DNA of 64,000 nt, taken from the NCBI GenBank assembly GCA_036490215.1, contig DASXEH010000084.1:1-64000 (forward strand), given 5' to 3'. The notes below the pieces were generated by a model. It did no database searches. It saw only the letters and a program-made list of their open reading frames with translations, and was not told the origin of the DNA. Below, in pieces: positions 17,048 through 25,926 of the stretch. The position numbers were made by a program, and so were the translations under genes. Within the stretch, counting starts at the first letter, position 1; every line of letters begins with the position of its first letter. Source of the DNA: JASHSH01 sp036490215 (GTDB taxonomy: Bacteria; Pseudomonadota; Alphaproteobacteria; Rhodospirillales; Magnetospirillaceae).

Positions 17048-18348
17048 CAGGCGCAACCATCGACGCAACCCACGCGGCGGATCGCAAAAGCTGGGTCGCG
17101 TCCGCCAACGGCCATTCCGAATTTCCAATCCAAAATCTGCCGTTCGGTATCTTCGTTCCCGGCGACGGACGGCCGCGCGGCGGGGTCGCCATCGGCGACA
17201 TGATTCTCGATATGGATGCCGTGCTCGATCTCAACCTGTTCCGGGGTGCGGCTCTCGCGGCTGCCGAAGCTGCCGCCGATAGCACGCTCAATGCGTTCCT
17301 GTCGCTGGGCAAGGGGCCGCGGACGGCGTTGCGTCTGGCGCTGGCCGATCTGCTGGATTCCAAGTCGCCTGAGCGGCCAGAACTGCTTCATGCTGCTGCC
17401 GATTGCAGTATGGAGTTGCCGATCGCGATCGGCGACTACACCGATTTCTATGCTGGCATTCATCATGCGACCAATGTCGGCAAGCTGTTGCGGCCCGACA
17501 ATCCGCTGCTGCCGAACTACAAGCATGTGCCCATTGGCTATCACGGCCGCGCGTCGTCTATCAGGCCGTCCGGCATGCCGATCCACCGGCCGAGCGGGCA
17601 ACGCAAGCCGGCCAACGAAGCCGAACCCAGTTTCGGCGCCTGCCGCAATCTCGATTTCGAACTGGAACTCGGCATTTGGCTCGGGCCGGGCAATCCGTTG
17701 AGCGAAGCGATTCCGATCACGGAAGCGGCGGACCACATCGCCGGTTTTTGCCTGCTCAACGACTGGTCGGCGCGCGACATCCAAAGTTGGGAATACCAGC
17801 CGCTCGGCCCGTTCCTGGCCAAGAACTTCGCCACCACGATCTCCCCTTGGATCGTGACAGCTGAGGCGTTGGCGCCGTTCCGCATCGCCCAGTCCGCACG
17901 ACCCGAGGGCGATCCGAAGCCGATGGCGTATCTGTGGGACGAAGGGGATCAAGCGTCGGGCGCGCTCGATCTCGAACTCGAAGTACTACTGATCACCGAG
18001 GGGCTGCGCGCCAAAGACCTCGCGCCGCACCGGCTCACCATTGGCTCGACGCGACATCTCTATTGGACCGTGGCTCAATTCGTGGCTCACCACACAGTCG
18101 GCGGCTGCAATCTCCAGCCCGGCGATCTGTTCGGCTCGGGAACCATATCGGGAACCACCAAGGAGTCGTTCGGAAGCCTGCTCGAGATCACGGTCGGCGG
18201 TCGCGAGCCCATCTCCCTGTCGTCAGGCGAGACGCGTCGCTTTCTCGAAGACGGCGACGAGATCGTCTTCCGTGCCCACGCCAAGCGGGCTGGGTATGCG
18301 AGCATCGGCCTTGGCGAATGCCGGGCCAGCGTGTTACCTGCGCGTTAG
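17044..18348 (+). CDS. fahA: fumarylacetoacetase
   Basis: A 434-residue enzyme of the FAH family. Hallmarks are YTDFYAGIHHATNVG (metal and active-site region), the LNDWSARDIQSWEYQPLGPF segment, and GSGTISG near residue 365. It hydrolyses fumarylacetoacetate to fumarate and acetoacetate, the last step of the homogentisate route. The start is GTG, overlapping hmgA by 4 bp, so the two are translationally coupled. Confidence 0.95.
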   Translation: MTGATIDATHAADRKSWVASANGHSEFPIQNLPFGIFVPGDGRPRGGVAIGDMILDMDAVLDLNLFRGAALAAAEAAADSTLNAFLSLGKGPRTALRLALADLLDSKSPERPELLHAAADCSMELPIAIGDYTDFYAGIHHATNVGKLLRPDNPLLPNYKHVPIGYHGRASSIRPSGMPIHRPSGQRKPANEAEPSFGACRNLDFELELGIWLGPGNPLSEAIPITEAADHIAGFCLLNDWSARDIQSWEYQPLGPFLAKNFATTISPWIVTAEALAPFRIAQSARPEGDPKPMAYLWDEGDQASGALDLELEVLLITEGLRAKDLAPHRLTIGSTRHLYWTVAQFVAHHTVGGCNLQPGDLFGSGTISGTTKESFGSLLEITVGGREPISLSSGETRRFLEDGDEIVFRAHAKRAGYASIGLGECRASVLPAR

Positions 18349-18374
18349 AACGCCAAGAACAAGGACCAGCCGAT

Positions 18375-19325
18375 ATGCACGCCCATCGCATCGATACACA
18401 TCACCATATTCTGCCGCCTGACTATGTCCGCATCGTCGGTGAGGACAAGATCGGGCCACTGATCGTCGCGGGCAAGACGCCTGAATGGACGCCGGCACAT
18501 TCGATTGCGGCGATGGACCGCAACGGGATCGCAACAGCGGTCACATCGATCTCTTCGCCGGGTCTGTGGTTTGGCGACAGCGAGGCGACAAACAAACTCA
18601 CGCGCCACTGCAACGACTACGCGGCGCAGATGCGGATCGATCATCCAGGTCGTTTCGGTGTGTTCGCCAGTCTCCCGTTCCCGAATGTCGATGCCTGTCT
18701 GCGCGAGATTGAATACGCCCTCGACGTGCTGAAGGCGGAGGGCATCGGCCTGATGACCAGCTGCGACGAGAAATATCCGGGCGATCCGGCTTTCGCTCCG
18801 ATCTTCGATGAGCTCAACCGGCGCAAGGCAGTCGTCTATTTCCATCCGACACAGGCGCCATGCTGCAACTGCTTGGACGAGATACCAGCCGCCACGCTCG
18901 ATTTTCCCTTCGACACGACGCGCGCCGTGACCAGCCTCCTATTCAACGGCACATTCGCGCGCTGCCCTGATATCAAGTTCATCTTCTCCCATGCCGGCGG
19001 CACGATCCCGTTCCTGGCCGACCGCATCGCGAGGCTGGGTGCGCGGCCCAATTTCAAGGCCATGGTGCCCAACGGTGTCATCCCCGAGCTCCAGAAGCTC
19101 TATTACGACACGGCGCTCTCGGCCAATGCACGGGCTTTCGCGTCACTGCTCGCCCTGGTGACACCGGCACAGGTGCTGTTCGGCAGCGACTATCCCTTCG
19201 CACCCGAGGCGACGACGACCCAGACGGTCGAAGGCTTGTCGAAGCTCGGCTTCGACGAGGTCACGCTCCGCCGCATCGAACGCGACAATGCGCTCGGCCT
19301 GTTGCCGGGTCTGAAGACGATCTGA
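18375..19325 (+). CDS. ACMSD-like amidohydrolase (metal-dependent decarboxylase family)
   Basis: A 316-residue amidohydrolase-2 protein. The HxH zinc motif is at the N-terminus (RIDTHHHILPPDY), with further ligands in VVYFHPTQ, FSHAGG and FGSDYPFAPE. The family includes aminocarboxymuconate-semialdehyde, 6-methylsalicylate and resorcylate decarboxylases, so nonoxidative decarboxylation of an aromatic acid is the best guess. It starts 26 bp after fahA. It is not part of the standard homogentisate route and may extend the operon to another substrate. Confidence 0.8.
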   Translation: MHAHRIDTHHHILPPDYVRIVGEDKIGPLIVAGKTPEWTPAHSIAAMDRNGIATAVTSISSPGLWFGDSEATNKLTRHCNDYAAQMRIDHPGRFGVFASLPFPNVDACLREIEYALDVLKAEGIGLMTSCDEKYPGDPAFAPIFDELNRRKAVVYFHPTQAPCCNCLDEIPAATLDFPFDTTRAVTSLLFNGTFARCPDIKFIFSHAGGTIPFLADRIARLGARPNFKAMVPNGVIPELQKLYYDTALSANARAFASLLALVTPAQVLFGSDYPFAPEATTTQTVEGLSKLGFDEVTLRRIERDNALGLLPGLKTI

Positions 19326-19334
19326 GGGATAAAG

Positions 19335-19411
19335 TGGCGGGAGTGACGGGGCTCGAACCCGCGACCTCAGGCGTGACAGGCCTGCGCTCTAACCAACTGA
19401 GCTACACCCCC
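19335..19411 (-). tRNA. tRNA-Asp (GTC)
   Basis: A full cloverleaf of 77 nt on the minus strand. The acceptor stem GGGGGTG pairs with CACTCCC with one G-U pair. Discriminator G73 and an encoded CCA are present. The anticodon stem CAGGC/GCCTG closes the loop CTGTCAC, giving anticodon GTC. The T loop is TTCGAGC. The gene lies 9 bp after the convergent amidohydrolase gene. Confidence 0.97.
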
Positions 19412-19495
19412 GCGGGGAGGCGGTTTAATAACAGATGGGGCGGGGCCGTGCAAGCGGACCTGCGGCACCCCGTAAAGTTTTGAAAAACCTGGTTC

Positions 19496-21073
19496 TTAAT
19501 CCCGCCAGAAGCGCTTGAGGCGCTGTAAAGCCCGCCGTCCGTCCTCAGCCGAGACCAGCAATTCGCCCACCCGCCCGGCATGCCAGCCGGCGATCTGCCC
19601 CGCCGCCCAGAGGCGCTGCGGGTCACCCTTGGCCTCGGCATGGTCGCGCAGCAGCCGGCCGGCGACAGCGATGTCGTTGAGCTGGCCCAGCCGATCCTGA
19701 ATCCGGCCAAGCATTGAGACGATGCGGCGCGTCTTGTAGCCAGGGAACAAGCCCGAGAAAAACTCGATGGCATAGCGCAGCCGCTTGACCCGGATGCGCG
19801 CGCGGTGGCGTTCCTCAGGCGGCAATGCCTCCAGGCCGCGCAGAGCCCGGCGCACGCGGCGGTCCAGGCGATCGAGCACGGCAACGGCATAGTCCTGGGC
19901 CGGGCTCGCAAGCCGCTTGCGCTGTTCTTCGTCGATGGCCATCTGCCAGTCGCCACCCTCGATCCAGGCCCCCATTGTGAGGGCCATGGTGGTGAAGCGT
20001 GGCTCGGCCAAGGCTTTCACGGCTGCCTCGAGAGTCTGTTTGCGCCGTTTGGTGAAGTCGGCCTTCAGTGCACGAAAGCCGCGCTCGCCGCCCATCTCGG
20101 CCGCCAGCGGATCGAGAATATCGCTGATGAACACCTCGGCGTCGCGCGCCGGGGCCAGGAAACTCTGCAGCCAGCGCATTTCCTCGCGCAGCATCTGGGT
20201 TTCGGGCGTTTCGAGGAAATCGGCGAATAGGCGAATGCCCGAGATCAGGCGGCGCAGTGCCACGCGCATCTGATGCACCGCCTCGGGGTTCTGCGTGGCG
20301 AATAGCACATCCTGATTGATCAGAAGCTGTTCGGCACAGGCGCGCGAGATACTCTGGAAGGCCTGGGCGATGGTGGCGTCATCGGGATAAAGCGGCGGGC
20401 GGGCGCGGCGCGGCGCCGGTCCTGCGCCGGCCAGAAGCGCGTAGCCGCGCTCAGACTTGCTGGAGACCGAGATCCGCGCGCCGGTCTCGTCCTGAAGATC
20501 GCGGGCGATGTCGAACAGAATGCGCGGCCGGCCTTTTTTGAGTTCGAGTTCGGCTTCGGCGATCGGCGTCGACCCTTTGGGGCCGATCACAGCGCCTTCG
20601 TCGAGGGCCAGTTCGATCTCCCAGCCATCGGCGCCCAGGCGATAGGTGGTGCGCTTCACCTCTGTGGTGAAGATCGGCTGCAGGTTGCGGACCAGACGAT
20701 TGCCGGGCGAGGGAAGGTCGACCGATGCCTTGTCGAGGGGGCCAGCCTCGGGGCGGTCGCCCTCGATCTCGGTCTCCCACTCCTGGCGGTCGAGCAGGCC
20801 GGCAGCGGTCGGGGCGGCGTTTTTGAGGGTCTGGATGCGTTGGAGGCCGATGTGGCGCACCCGGAGCACCAGATGGTTGCGGTGCAGGCTCAGGTCCTCG
20901 GTATCGAAATAGACCGATTTCAGCTGCTTGGAGACGCCCCGGCCCTGCTTCAAGCGCTGAATCAGCGCGTGACGCCTTACCCGGCGCAGCGCTTCTGGCG
21001 CTAGCACCAGTTTAAGCTCGGTTTCGGTCGGCAAACGGCCTCTCCCACGGTCGCGGGGCGGGATCATAGCCAA
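19496..21073 (-). CDS. CYTH-CHAD domain protein (triphosphate-tunnel enzyme)
   Basis: A 525-residue, two-domain protein. The N-terminal CYTH domain carries the ExExK motif (E17-T-E19-L-K21) of triphosphate tunnel metalloenzymes, and the C-terminal half (from about residue 235) is the helical, histidine-rich CHAD domain that binds polyphosphate. Known relatives hydrolyse inorganic triphosphate. A role in polyphosphate metabolism is inferred. It is a lone gene divergent from the SPOR lipoprotein. Confidence 0.88.
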   Translation of the reverse strand: MAMIPPRDRGRGRLPTETELKLVLAPEALRRVRRHALIQRLKQGRGVSKQLKSVYFDTEDLSLHRNHLVLRVRHIGLQRIQTLKNAAPTAAGLLDRQEWETEIEGDRPEAGPLDKASVDLPSPGNRLVRNLQPIFTTEVKRTTYRLGADGWEIELALDEGAVIGPKGSTPIAEAELELKKGRPRILFDIARDLQDETGARISVSSKSERGYALLAGAGPAPRRARPPLYPDDATIAQAFQSISRACAEQLLINQDVLFATQNPEAVHQMRVALRRLISGIRLFADFLETPETQMLREEMRWLQSFLAPARDAEVFISDILDPLAAEMGGERGFRALKADFTKRRKQTLEAAVKALAEPRFTTMALTMGAWIEGGDWQMAIDEEQRKRLASPAQDYAVAVLDRLDRRVRRALRGLEALPPEERHRARIRVKRLRYAIEFFSGLFPGYKTRRIVSMLGRIQDRLGQLNDIAVAGRLLRDHAEAKGDPQRLWAAGQIAGWHAGRVGELLVSAEDGRRALQRLKRFWRD

Positions 21074-21218
21074 AGGCTCATCCTTACGAAACCCGGCTCC
21101 TGTTAAATCTCCTTAAATCTCTGAGGCCTAATATGGCCGAATCCGGCTATCCAGTTGCCTGAACAGCCGGTTTTTGTCATTTTGACGCAACCGGACAGAA
21201 TTCCGGACCGGAGGATCC

Positions 21219-22442
21219 ATGCGGTCAGTAGGGTCGATAGCCAGGGGTCCCGTGGCGCGTTTTATCGCCACCGCGATGCTGATTGCAGCCCTGGCCGGCT
21301 GCGCCGCGCTGTTCGATCCGGCCGGCTATGGCGGCCAGTTCGATGCTGCCGTCGGCGGTACCAATGCCTCCGATGCCGCGATTGCCGAACTCAACAAGGG
21401 CGACTATCTGCGCGCCGAAAAGCTGGCCACGGCCGCTTGGCGCGGCAACCCCCGCGACCCCTATGCCGCCTATGTGCTAGCCGAGGTCTATCTCAACACC
21501 GGGCGCCCCGAACTCGCGCGCAAGCAATACGAAGCTCTGGTTTCGATGAATGCGCAGCAGACGGTGATCCAGGGCGGTAAACGCATCACTCTGATCGAAC
21601 TGGCCAATGTTCGCCTGGCCAGTCTCGTTCCTGCGGCGACGGTAAAACCGCCGGAGGAAAAGCCAGTCGTTGCCATTGACGAAAAGAGCATGGGGCCGGA
21701 AGGCGCTCTCATCCGCCGCTTCAAAACGCTGCAGACCTTGCTCGAAGACGGGCTGATCACGCGCGAGGAATTCGATCTGCGCCGCTCGTCCAATCTCGGC
21801 GCGTTGCTGCCCTACATCTCGCCGCTGCCGGCCGCCAATCTCGATCTCCCGGCGCCCGCACCGAGCGAGGTGGTTGATCGCATGAAGTCGCTGGTTGCGG
21901 CGTATCAGACTCGCAACATCTCGGCGACGCAGCAGCAGACCGAACGGGCCATCATTCTCGAGGCCTTGCTGCCTGGACCGGCCGCGCGCCGCGCCGATCC
22001 GCCGCCGCCGATCACGGGTGCCGTGCAGGCGGCCGAAGTGGTCGGGCATCTGACCCGTTATCGCGAGGCCGGCGTCATTTCAGCCGACGAAGAGACCAAG
22101 GCCAAGACCAAGGTCATGGGCGCGCTGACAGCCTACGACGCGCAGATCGCGGCCATGCAGAAGGGTGGTGGTGCACCCACCGGTCAAGTGGCTGGCGAAG
22201 TTGTGCGGCTGGGCACGTACAGCAGCGAGGAAAGCGCGGGCCAAGGCTGGGCGGCGCTGCAAAAACAGTTTCCCACGCAGCTCGGCTCGCTGCAGTCGAA
22301 GGTGGTGAAAGTCGCACTGCGCCGCGGCGGTTCGGTCTGGCGTCTCTATGGCGGCCCGGTGGCTGATCGCAAGGCGGCCCAGGCGGTATGCCATGCCATC
22401 GCCAGTCGCCATCAATCCTGTACGCCGATGGTCCTGAAGTAG
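21219..22442 (+). CDS. lipoprotein with C-terminal SPOR domain
   Basis: A 407-residue protein. A signal sequence with lipobox LAGC (residues about 25-28) predicts an outer-membrane-targeted lipoprotein. Residues 45-100 look TPR-like (AEKLATAAWRGNPRDPYAAYVLAEVYLNTG). The final 80 residues (VVRLGTYSSEESAGQGWAAL to the end) form a SPOR domain, which binds denuded peptidoglycan at division sites. A cell-envelope or division role is likely; the precise partner is unknown. Confidence 0.82.
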   Translation: MRSVGSIARGPVARFIATAMLIAALAGCAALFDPAGYGGQFDAAVGGTNASDAAIAELNKGDYLRAEKLATAAWRGNPRDPYAAYVLAEVYLNTGRPELARKQYEALVSMNAQQTVIQGGKRITLIELANVRLASLVPAATVKPPEEKPVVAIDEKSMGPEGALIRRFKTLQTLLEDGLITREEFDLRRSSNLGALLPYISPLPAANLDLPAPAPSEVVDRMKSLVAAYQTRNISATQQQTERAIILEALLPGPAARRADPPPPITGAVQAAEVVGHLTRYREAGVISADEETKAKTKVMGALTAYDAQIAAMQKGGGAPTGQVAGEVVRLGTYSSEESAGQGWAALQKQFPTQLGSLQSKVVKVALRRGGSVWRLYGGPVADRKAAQAVCHAIASRHQSCTPMVLK

Positions 22443-22528
22443 TCAGGGGTCTCGGAATCTCTGCGGGCAATTTGGGTGGCTTCGCCCTATATAGGGGAAG
22501 CCATCCCCTTGCCGTTGCCGAGGTTGCC

Positions 22529-22921
22529 ATGATCGATCCTGCCCCCGCGCTCGAAGAGATTGCCTTTGACGGCAATGGTCTTGTTGCCGCGATCGCGCAG
22601 CAACACGACACCGGCGAAGTCTTGATGATGGCGTGGATGAATCGCGAGGCGGTCGAAGAGACTTTGCGGTCGGGCCAGGCCTGCTATTACTCGCGGTCGC
22701 GCAAAAAGCTCTGGCGCAAAGGCGAGACGTCGGGCCAAACGCAAAAGCTGATCGAGTTCCTGGTCGATTGCGACGGCGATACGATTCTGCTGAAGGTTGA
22801 TCAGCTCGGCGTGGCCTGCCACACAGGCCACCACAACTGCTTCTTCCGGTCGCTGGGCGTTGAAGGGTTCGACGAGATCGCGCCGGTGCTTGTCGATCCT
22901 CAGTCTTTGTACGGCAGCTGA
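22529..22921 (+). CDS. hisI: phosphoribosyl-AMP cyclohydrolase
   Basis: A 130-residue protein matching the single-domain HisI family. Family motifs are VLMMAWMNREA, CYYSRSRKKLWRKGETSG, the D-C-D-G-D metal site (VDCDGDTILLKV) and the cysteine/histidine zinc site (ACHTGHHNCFF). It catalyses the third step of histidine synthesis and lacks the fused HisE domain found in enterobacteria. The ATG at 22529 fits the family length. No other his gene is in the window. Confidence 0.95.
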   Translation: MIDPAPALEEIAFDGNGLVAAIAQQHDTGEVLMMAWMNREAVEETLRSGQACYYSRSRKKLWRKGETSGQTQKLIEFLVDCDGDTILLKVDQLGVACHTGHHNCFFRSLGVEGFDEIAPVLVDPQSLYGS

Positions 22922-22925
22922 CGCG

Positions 22926-23606
22926 TCAGTTGGTGACGAGGGCCGGGCTTGCGGCCGCCGGAGCAACGGTATTCACCGTCGGATTGAGCGGCGGCGGCGC
23001 GGGGAAACGCGGCGCGCCACGTGCCGTCCACAATGCTGAGCGATCGGCACCGGCCAGGAGTTGATCCGGCAGTTCGGCGGCGACGGCCGTGTAGATGCGC
23101 GAGTCATTGAGCGCGCGCGCCATCGAGAGGGCACCTTGGATGCGGACGGCGCCATCGCGGGCACGGCGCTGCGCGATATCGCGCGACAATCCGGCGTCGC
23201 TGAGGGTCTGCGTGATGCTGGCGATCATGCGGCGGAAGAGTTCCCCGATCGCTTCGCTGAACATCGAGCGTTCTTCGGTCTGCGCCAGCAGTGCCGGCAG
23301 GCAGGCGATGTCGCCATTGGCATAGCGCCGGCCGAGCGCGTCGAGCATGCCGCTCAGACGCAAGCGCGGCGGCGTCACACCGACGAGCGGACGAAACACG
23401 TTCTCTTCGTACCAGCCATGCACGTGATCGAGCACCGCTGCGGCCATCTCGCGTTTGCCTTGAGGGAAGTGATGGTAGAGACTCGCCTTGCCGAGGCCGG
23501 TGGCTTCAGCGATGCGGGTCATGCTCGCACCTTCATAACCGTAACGGCTGAAAGTCGCGTAGAGCCGGTCGAGCAGTTCTGGGCGCGTGAGAGACGGCGA
23601 TGCCAT
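22926..23606 (-). CDS. TetR-family transcriptional regulator
   Basis: A 226-residue protein with an N-terminal TetR helix-turn-helix (MTRIAEATGLGKASLYHHF). The C-terminal ligand domain ends in an unusual proline/alanine-rich tail of about 30 residues (RFPAPPPLNPT onward). It ends 4 bp from the convergent hisI. No divergent target gene is adjacent, as the 232-bp upstream gap leads to the end of metC. The target is unknown. Confidence 0.87.
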   Translation of the reverse strand: MASPSLTRPELLDRLYATFSRYGYEGASMTRIAEATGLGKASLYHHFPQGKREMAAAVLDHVHGWYEENVFRPLVGVTPPRLRLSGMLDALGRRYANGDIACLPALLAQTEERSMFSEAIGELFRRMIASITQTLSDAGLSRDIAQRRARDGAVRIQGALSMARALNDSRIYTAVAAELPDQLLAGADRSALWTARGAPRFPAPPPLNPTVNTVAPAAASPALVTN

Positions 23607-23838
23607 GACGTTATCCCCACCCGGTACCGCGGCTCGTCGGTTCTAGACGTCACCGCATAACCATCACGAATTTGAAGTAAGGAGCCTATCGCCGCCGTCT
23701 CTTGTGGTCAATCTGTGATCGGCCTGATTCCACCGCATTTTTAATGCATTACAGGCATTTTCCACAGAACTGCACACAACGTCCGTGAACGGGTAAGGAA
23801 CGGGGGAGTGCCTGCCGTCACAACGGCAGTGCTGGTTA

Positions 23839-25008
23839 TCACAGCTTCAGGTTGTTGAAGCCCTGCGCGAGATCGCCGATCAGGTCATCGACGTCTTCGA
23901 GGCCCGTGTGAATGCGGACCATCGGGCCGGGTGCTGTCCAGGTCGTGGCGCTGCGCGTGATTCCGCTGGAGGCGGGGATGATGAGGCTTTCGAACCCACC
24001 CCAGCTGTAGCCGAGCGAGAAGTGTTCCAGCGCGTCGAGCATCGCGTCGACCGCGCTTTGCGGGCAGGGTTTGAATTCGACGGCGAACAGACCGCAAGCG
24101 CCGCTGAAGTCGCGCTTCCAGATCGCGTGGTTGGGATCGCCCGGCAGGGCCGGGTGCAGTACGCGTGCGACCTCTGGCCGCTGCTGCAGCCAAGTCGCCA
24201 ATTTGAGTCCGGATTCCTGATGCTGACGCAGGCGCGCGCCCAATGTGCGTAGACCACGGAGACCGAGATAGGCTTCCTCGGCGCCGGCGCAGACGCCCGA
24301 CAGCGCGACGAAACTCTTCACCGTTTGCCACAGCTCTTTCGTCGCGCAGGTGATCGTGCCCAGCATCGCGTCGGAGTGACCGACGATAAACTTGGTCGCG
24401 GCCTGGATCGAGATATCGATCCCCTTCTCGAAAGGGCGGAAGAAGATCGGCGTGGCCCAGGTGTTGTCGGCGATGACGATCCCGCCGTGCTTGTGTGCGA
24501 CCTCGGCAATCGCCGGGATGTCCTGCATCTCGAAGGTGAGCGAGCCCGGTGACTCGACATAGACGATCTTCGTATTGGGTCTGATCAGCGCCGCGATACC
24601 GGCGCCAATCAGCGGATCGTAGAAAGTCGTCTCGATGCCAAGGTGATTCAGATGCTCGCTGCAGAAGCGGCGCGTTGGGAAGTAGCACGTATCGACCATC
24701 AGAATATGGTCGCCGGTCTTCAACAGCGCGGTCAGCGTGCCGGTGATCGCCGCCAGACCTGAGGCGGTGGAGATCGTGCGATAGCCGCCTTCAAGCGCGC
24801 AGACGGCCTCTTCCAGTGCGAAGCTGGTCGGCGTGCCGAACCGGCCATAGCGCATGCCGTTGAACTGATCCTTGCCCGCCTCGCGCATCGCCGCCACGCT
24901 GGGATAGGTGACGGTCGAGACGTGATAAACCGGCGGGCTGACGGCGCCGTGTTGCTGTTCCGGATGGCTGCCCGCGTGGACGATCTTGGTGTCGCGTCTG
25001 GCCATCAT
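23839..25008 (-). CDS. metC: cystathionine beta-lyase
   Basis: A 389-residue PLP enzyme of the Cys/Met metabolism family. It has YGRFGTPTSFALEEA and the PLP-lysine region QAATKFIVGHSDAMLG. It cleaves cystathionine to homocysteine, pyruvate and ammonia. Two adjacent ATGs (25008 and 25005) are possible starts. It is 7 bp after sseA, forming the operon cysK-sseA-metC. A gamma-synthase or gamma-lyase activity cannot be excluded from sequence alone. Confidence 0.88.
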   Translation of the reverse strand: MMARRDTKIVHAGSHPEQQHGAVSPPVYHVSTVTYPSVAAMREAGKDQFNGMRYGRFGTPTSFALEEAVCALEGGYRTISTASGLAAITGTLTALLKTGDHILMVDTCYFPTRRFCSEHLNHLGIETTFYDPLIGAGIAALIRPNTKIVYVESPGSLTFEMQDIPAIAEVAHKHGGIVIADNTWATPIFFRPFEKGIDISIQAATKFIVGHSDAMLGTITCATKELWQTVKSFVALSGVCAGAEEAYLGLRGLRTLGARLRQHQESGLKLATWLQQRPEVARVLHPALPGDPNHAIWKRDFSGACGLFAVEFKPCPQSAVDAMLDALEHFSLGYSWGGFESLIIPASSGITRSATTWTAPGPMVRIHTGLEDVDDLIGDLAQGFNNLKL

Positions 25009-25015
25009 GCGCCTC

Positions 25016-25897
25016 TTAGGCTTCGCCAAGCGCGAAGGGCGTGTCGCTGACATTGCCCCATTCGGCCCAGGAGCCGTCATAGAGCGCGACTTCTTCCTTG
25101 CCGAGCAAGTAGAGGCCGAAAGCCAGCATGCAAGCCGACACGCCCGAACCGCAGCTGGCAACGATTGGTTTGGCCGGCGTGATGCCGGCCTCGATGAACT
25201 TCTTGGCGATCGCCTCAGCAGGCAGCACGGCTTTCGTCTCGGGATCGAGTAGTTCCGTCCATGGTACGTTGCGCGAACCGGGGATGTGCCCGACCTTGAC
25301 GTGGGGCCACATCTCCTGCTCGGTGCCGGCGAACCGGCCACGCGAGCGTGCATCGATGACTTGATCGCGTTTGCTTGTCAGATTGGCTTTCATCGCCGCC
25401 TTGTCGCGGATCAGGTTCGGGCGCGGCGTCACGGTGAACGAACGCTGGCGCGACGGAATCAGATCGGCGGTGACCGGGCGGCTCTCAAGTATCCACTTCG
25501 TCAAGCCACCGTCGAGCAACGCCACGTCGTTGTGGCCGAAGTTGCGGAACATGAACCAGACGCGCGCGGCCGCCGATCCACCACCGACGCGGTCGTAGAT
25601 GATGATGCGATTGCCATTACCCAGGCCCAGATCGCCGACCATCTGCGCGAAGCGTCGCGCATCGGGCATCATATGAGGCAGGATAACTCCGTCGGGGGGC
25701 GCCACCTTCGGCGCGGCGATATCGTCGATATCGAAGAACACCGCCTCGGCAATGTGTTCACGCTCGAACTCGACGCGTCCGGTCTTGCCTGTTGCGGGAA
25801 AGAACCAGGATGCATCGACCACGCGCACGCCGGGCGATTGCAAGTGGCCGGCCAGCCATTCGGTGCTGACCAACGCGTCGGGTCTGGCATAGGGCAT
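25016..25897 (-). CDS. sseA: 3-mercaptopyruvate/thiosulfate sulfurtransferase
   Basis: A 293-residue two-domain rhodanese. The active-site loop is CGSGVSA, the mercaptopyruvate sulfurtransferase form (CG[ST]GVT) rather than the thiosulfate form. The N-terminal half is the inactive domain. It transfers sulfur from 3-mercaptopyruvate to cyanide or a thiol acceptor. It lies 29 bp after cysK and 7 bp before metC, in a sulfur amino-acid operon. Confidence 0.92.
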   Translation of the reverse strand: MPYARPDALVSTEWLAGHLQSPGVRVVDASWFFPATGKTGRVEFEREHIAEAVFFDIDDIAAPKVAPPDGVILPHMMPDARRFAQMVGDLGLGNGNRIIIYDRVGGGSAAARVWFMFRNFGHNDVALLDGGLTKWILESRPVTADLIPSRQRSFTVTPRPNLIRDKAAMKANLTSKRDQVIDARSRGRFAGTEQEMWPHVKVGHIPGSRNVPWTELLDPETKAVLPAEAIAKKFIEAGITPAKPIVASCGSGVSACMLAFGLYLLGKEEVALYDGSWAEWGNVSDTPFALGEA

Positions 25898-25926
25898 GGC
25901 GTTCGTTTCCTATCGAATACGAGGTC

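Noticed and set aside
23812..23829. Terminator after metC (CTGCCGT/ACGGCAG hairpin)
   Set aside because: The stem is perfect, but it has only 7 bp and no T tract on the minus strand.
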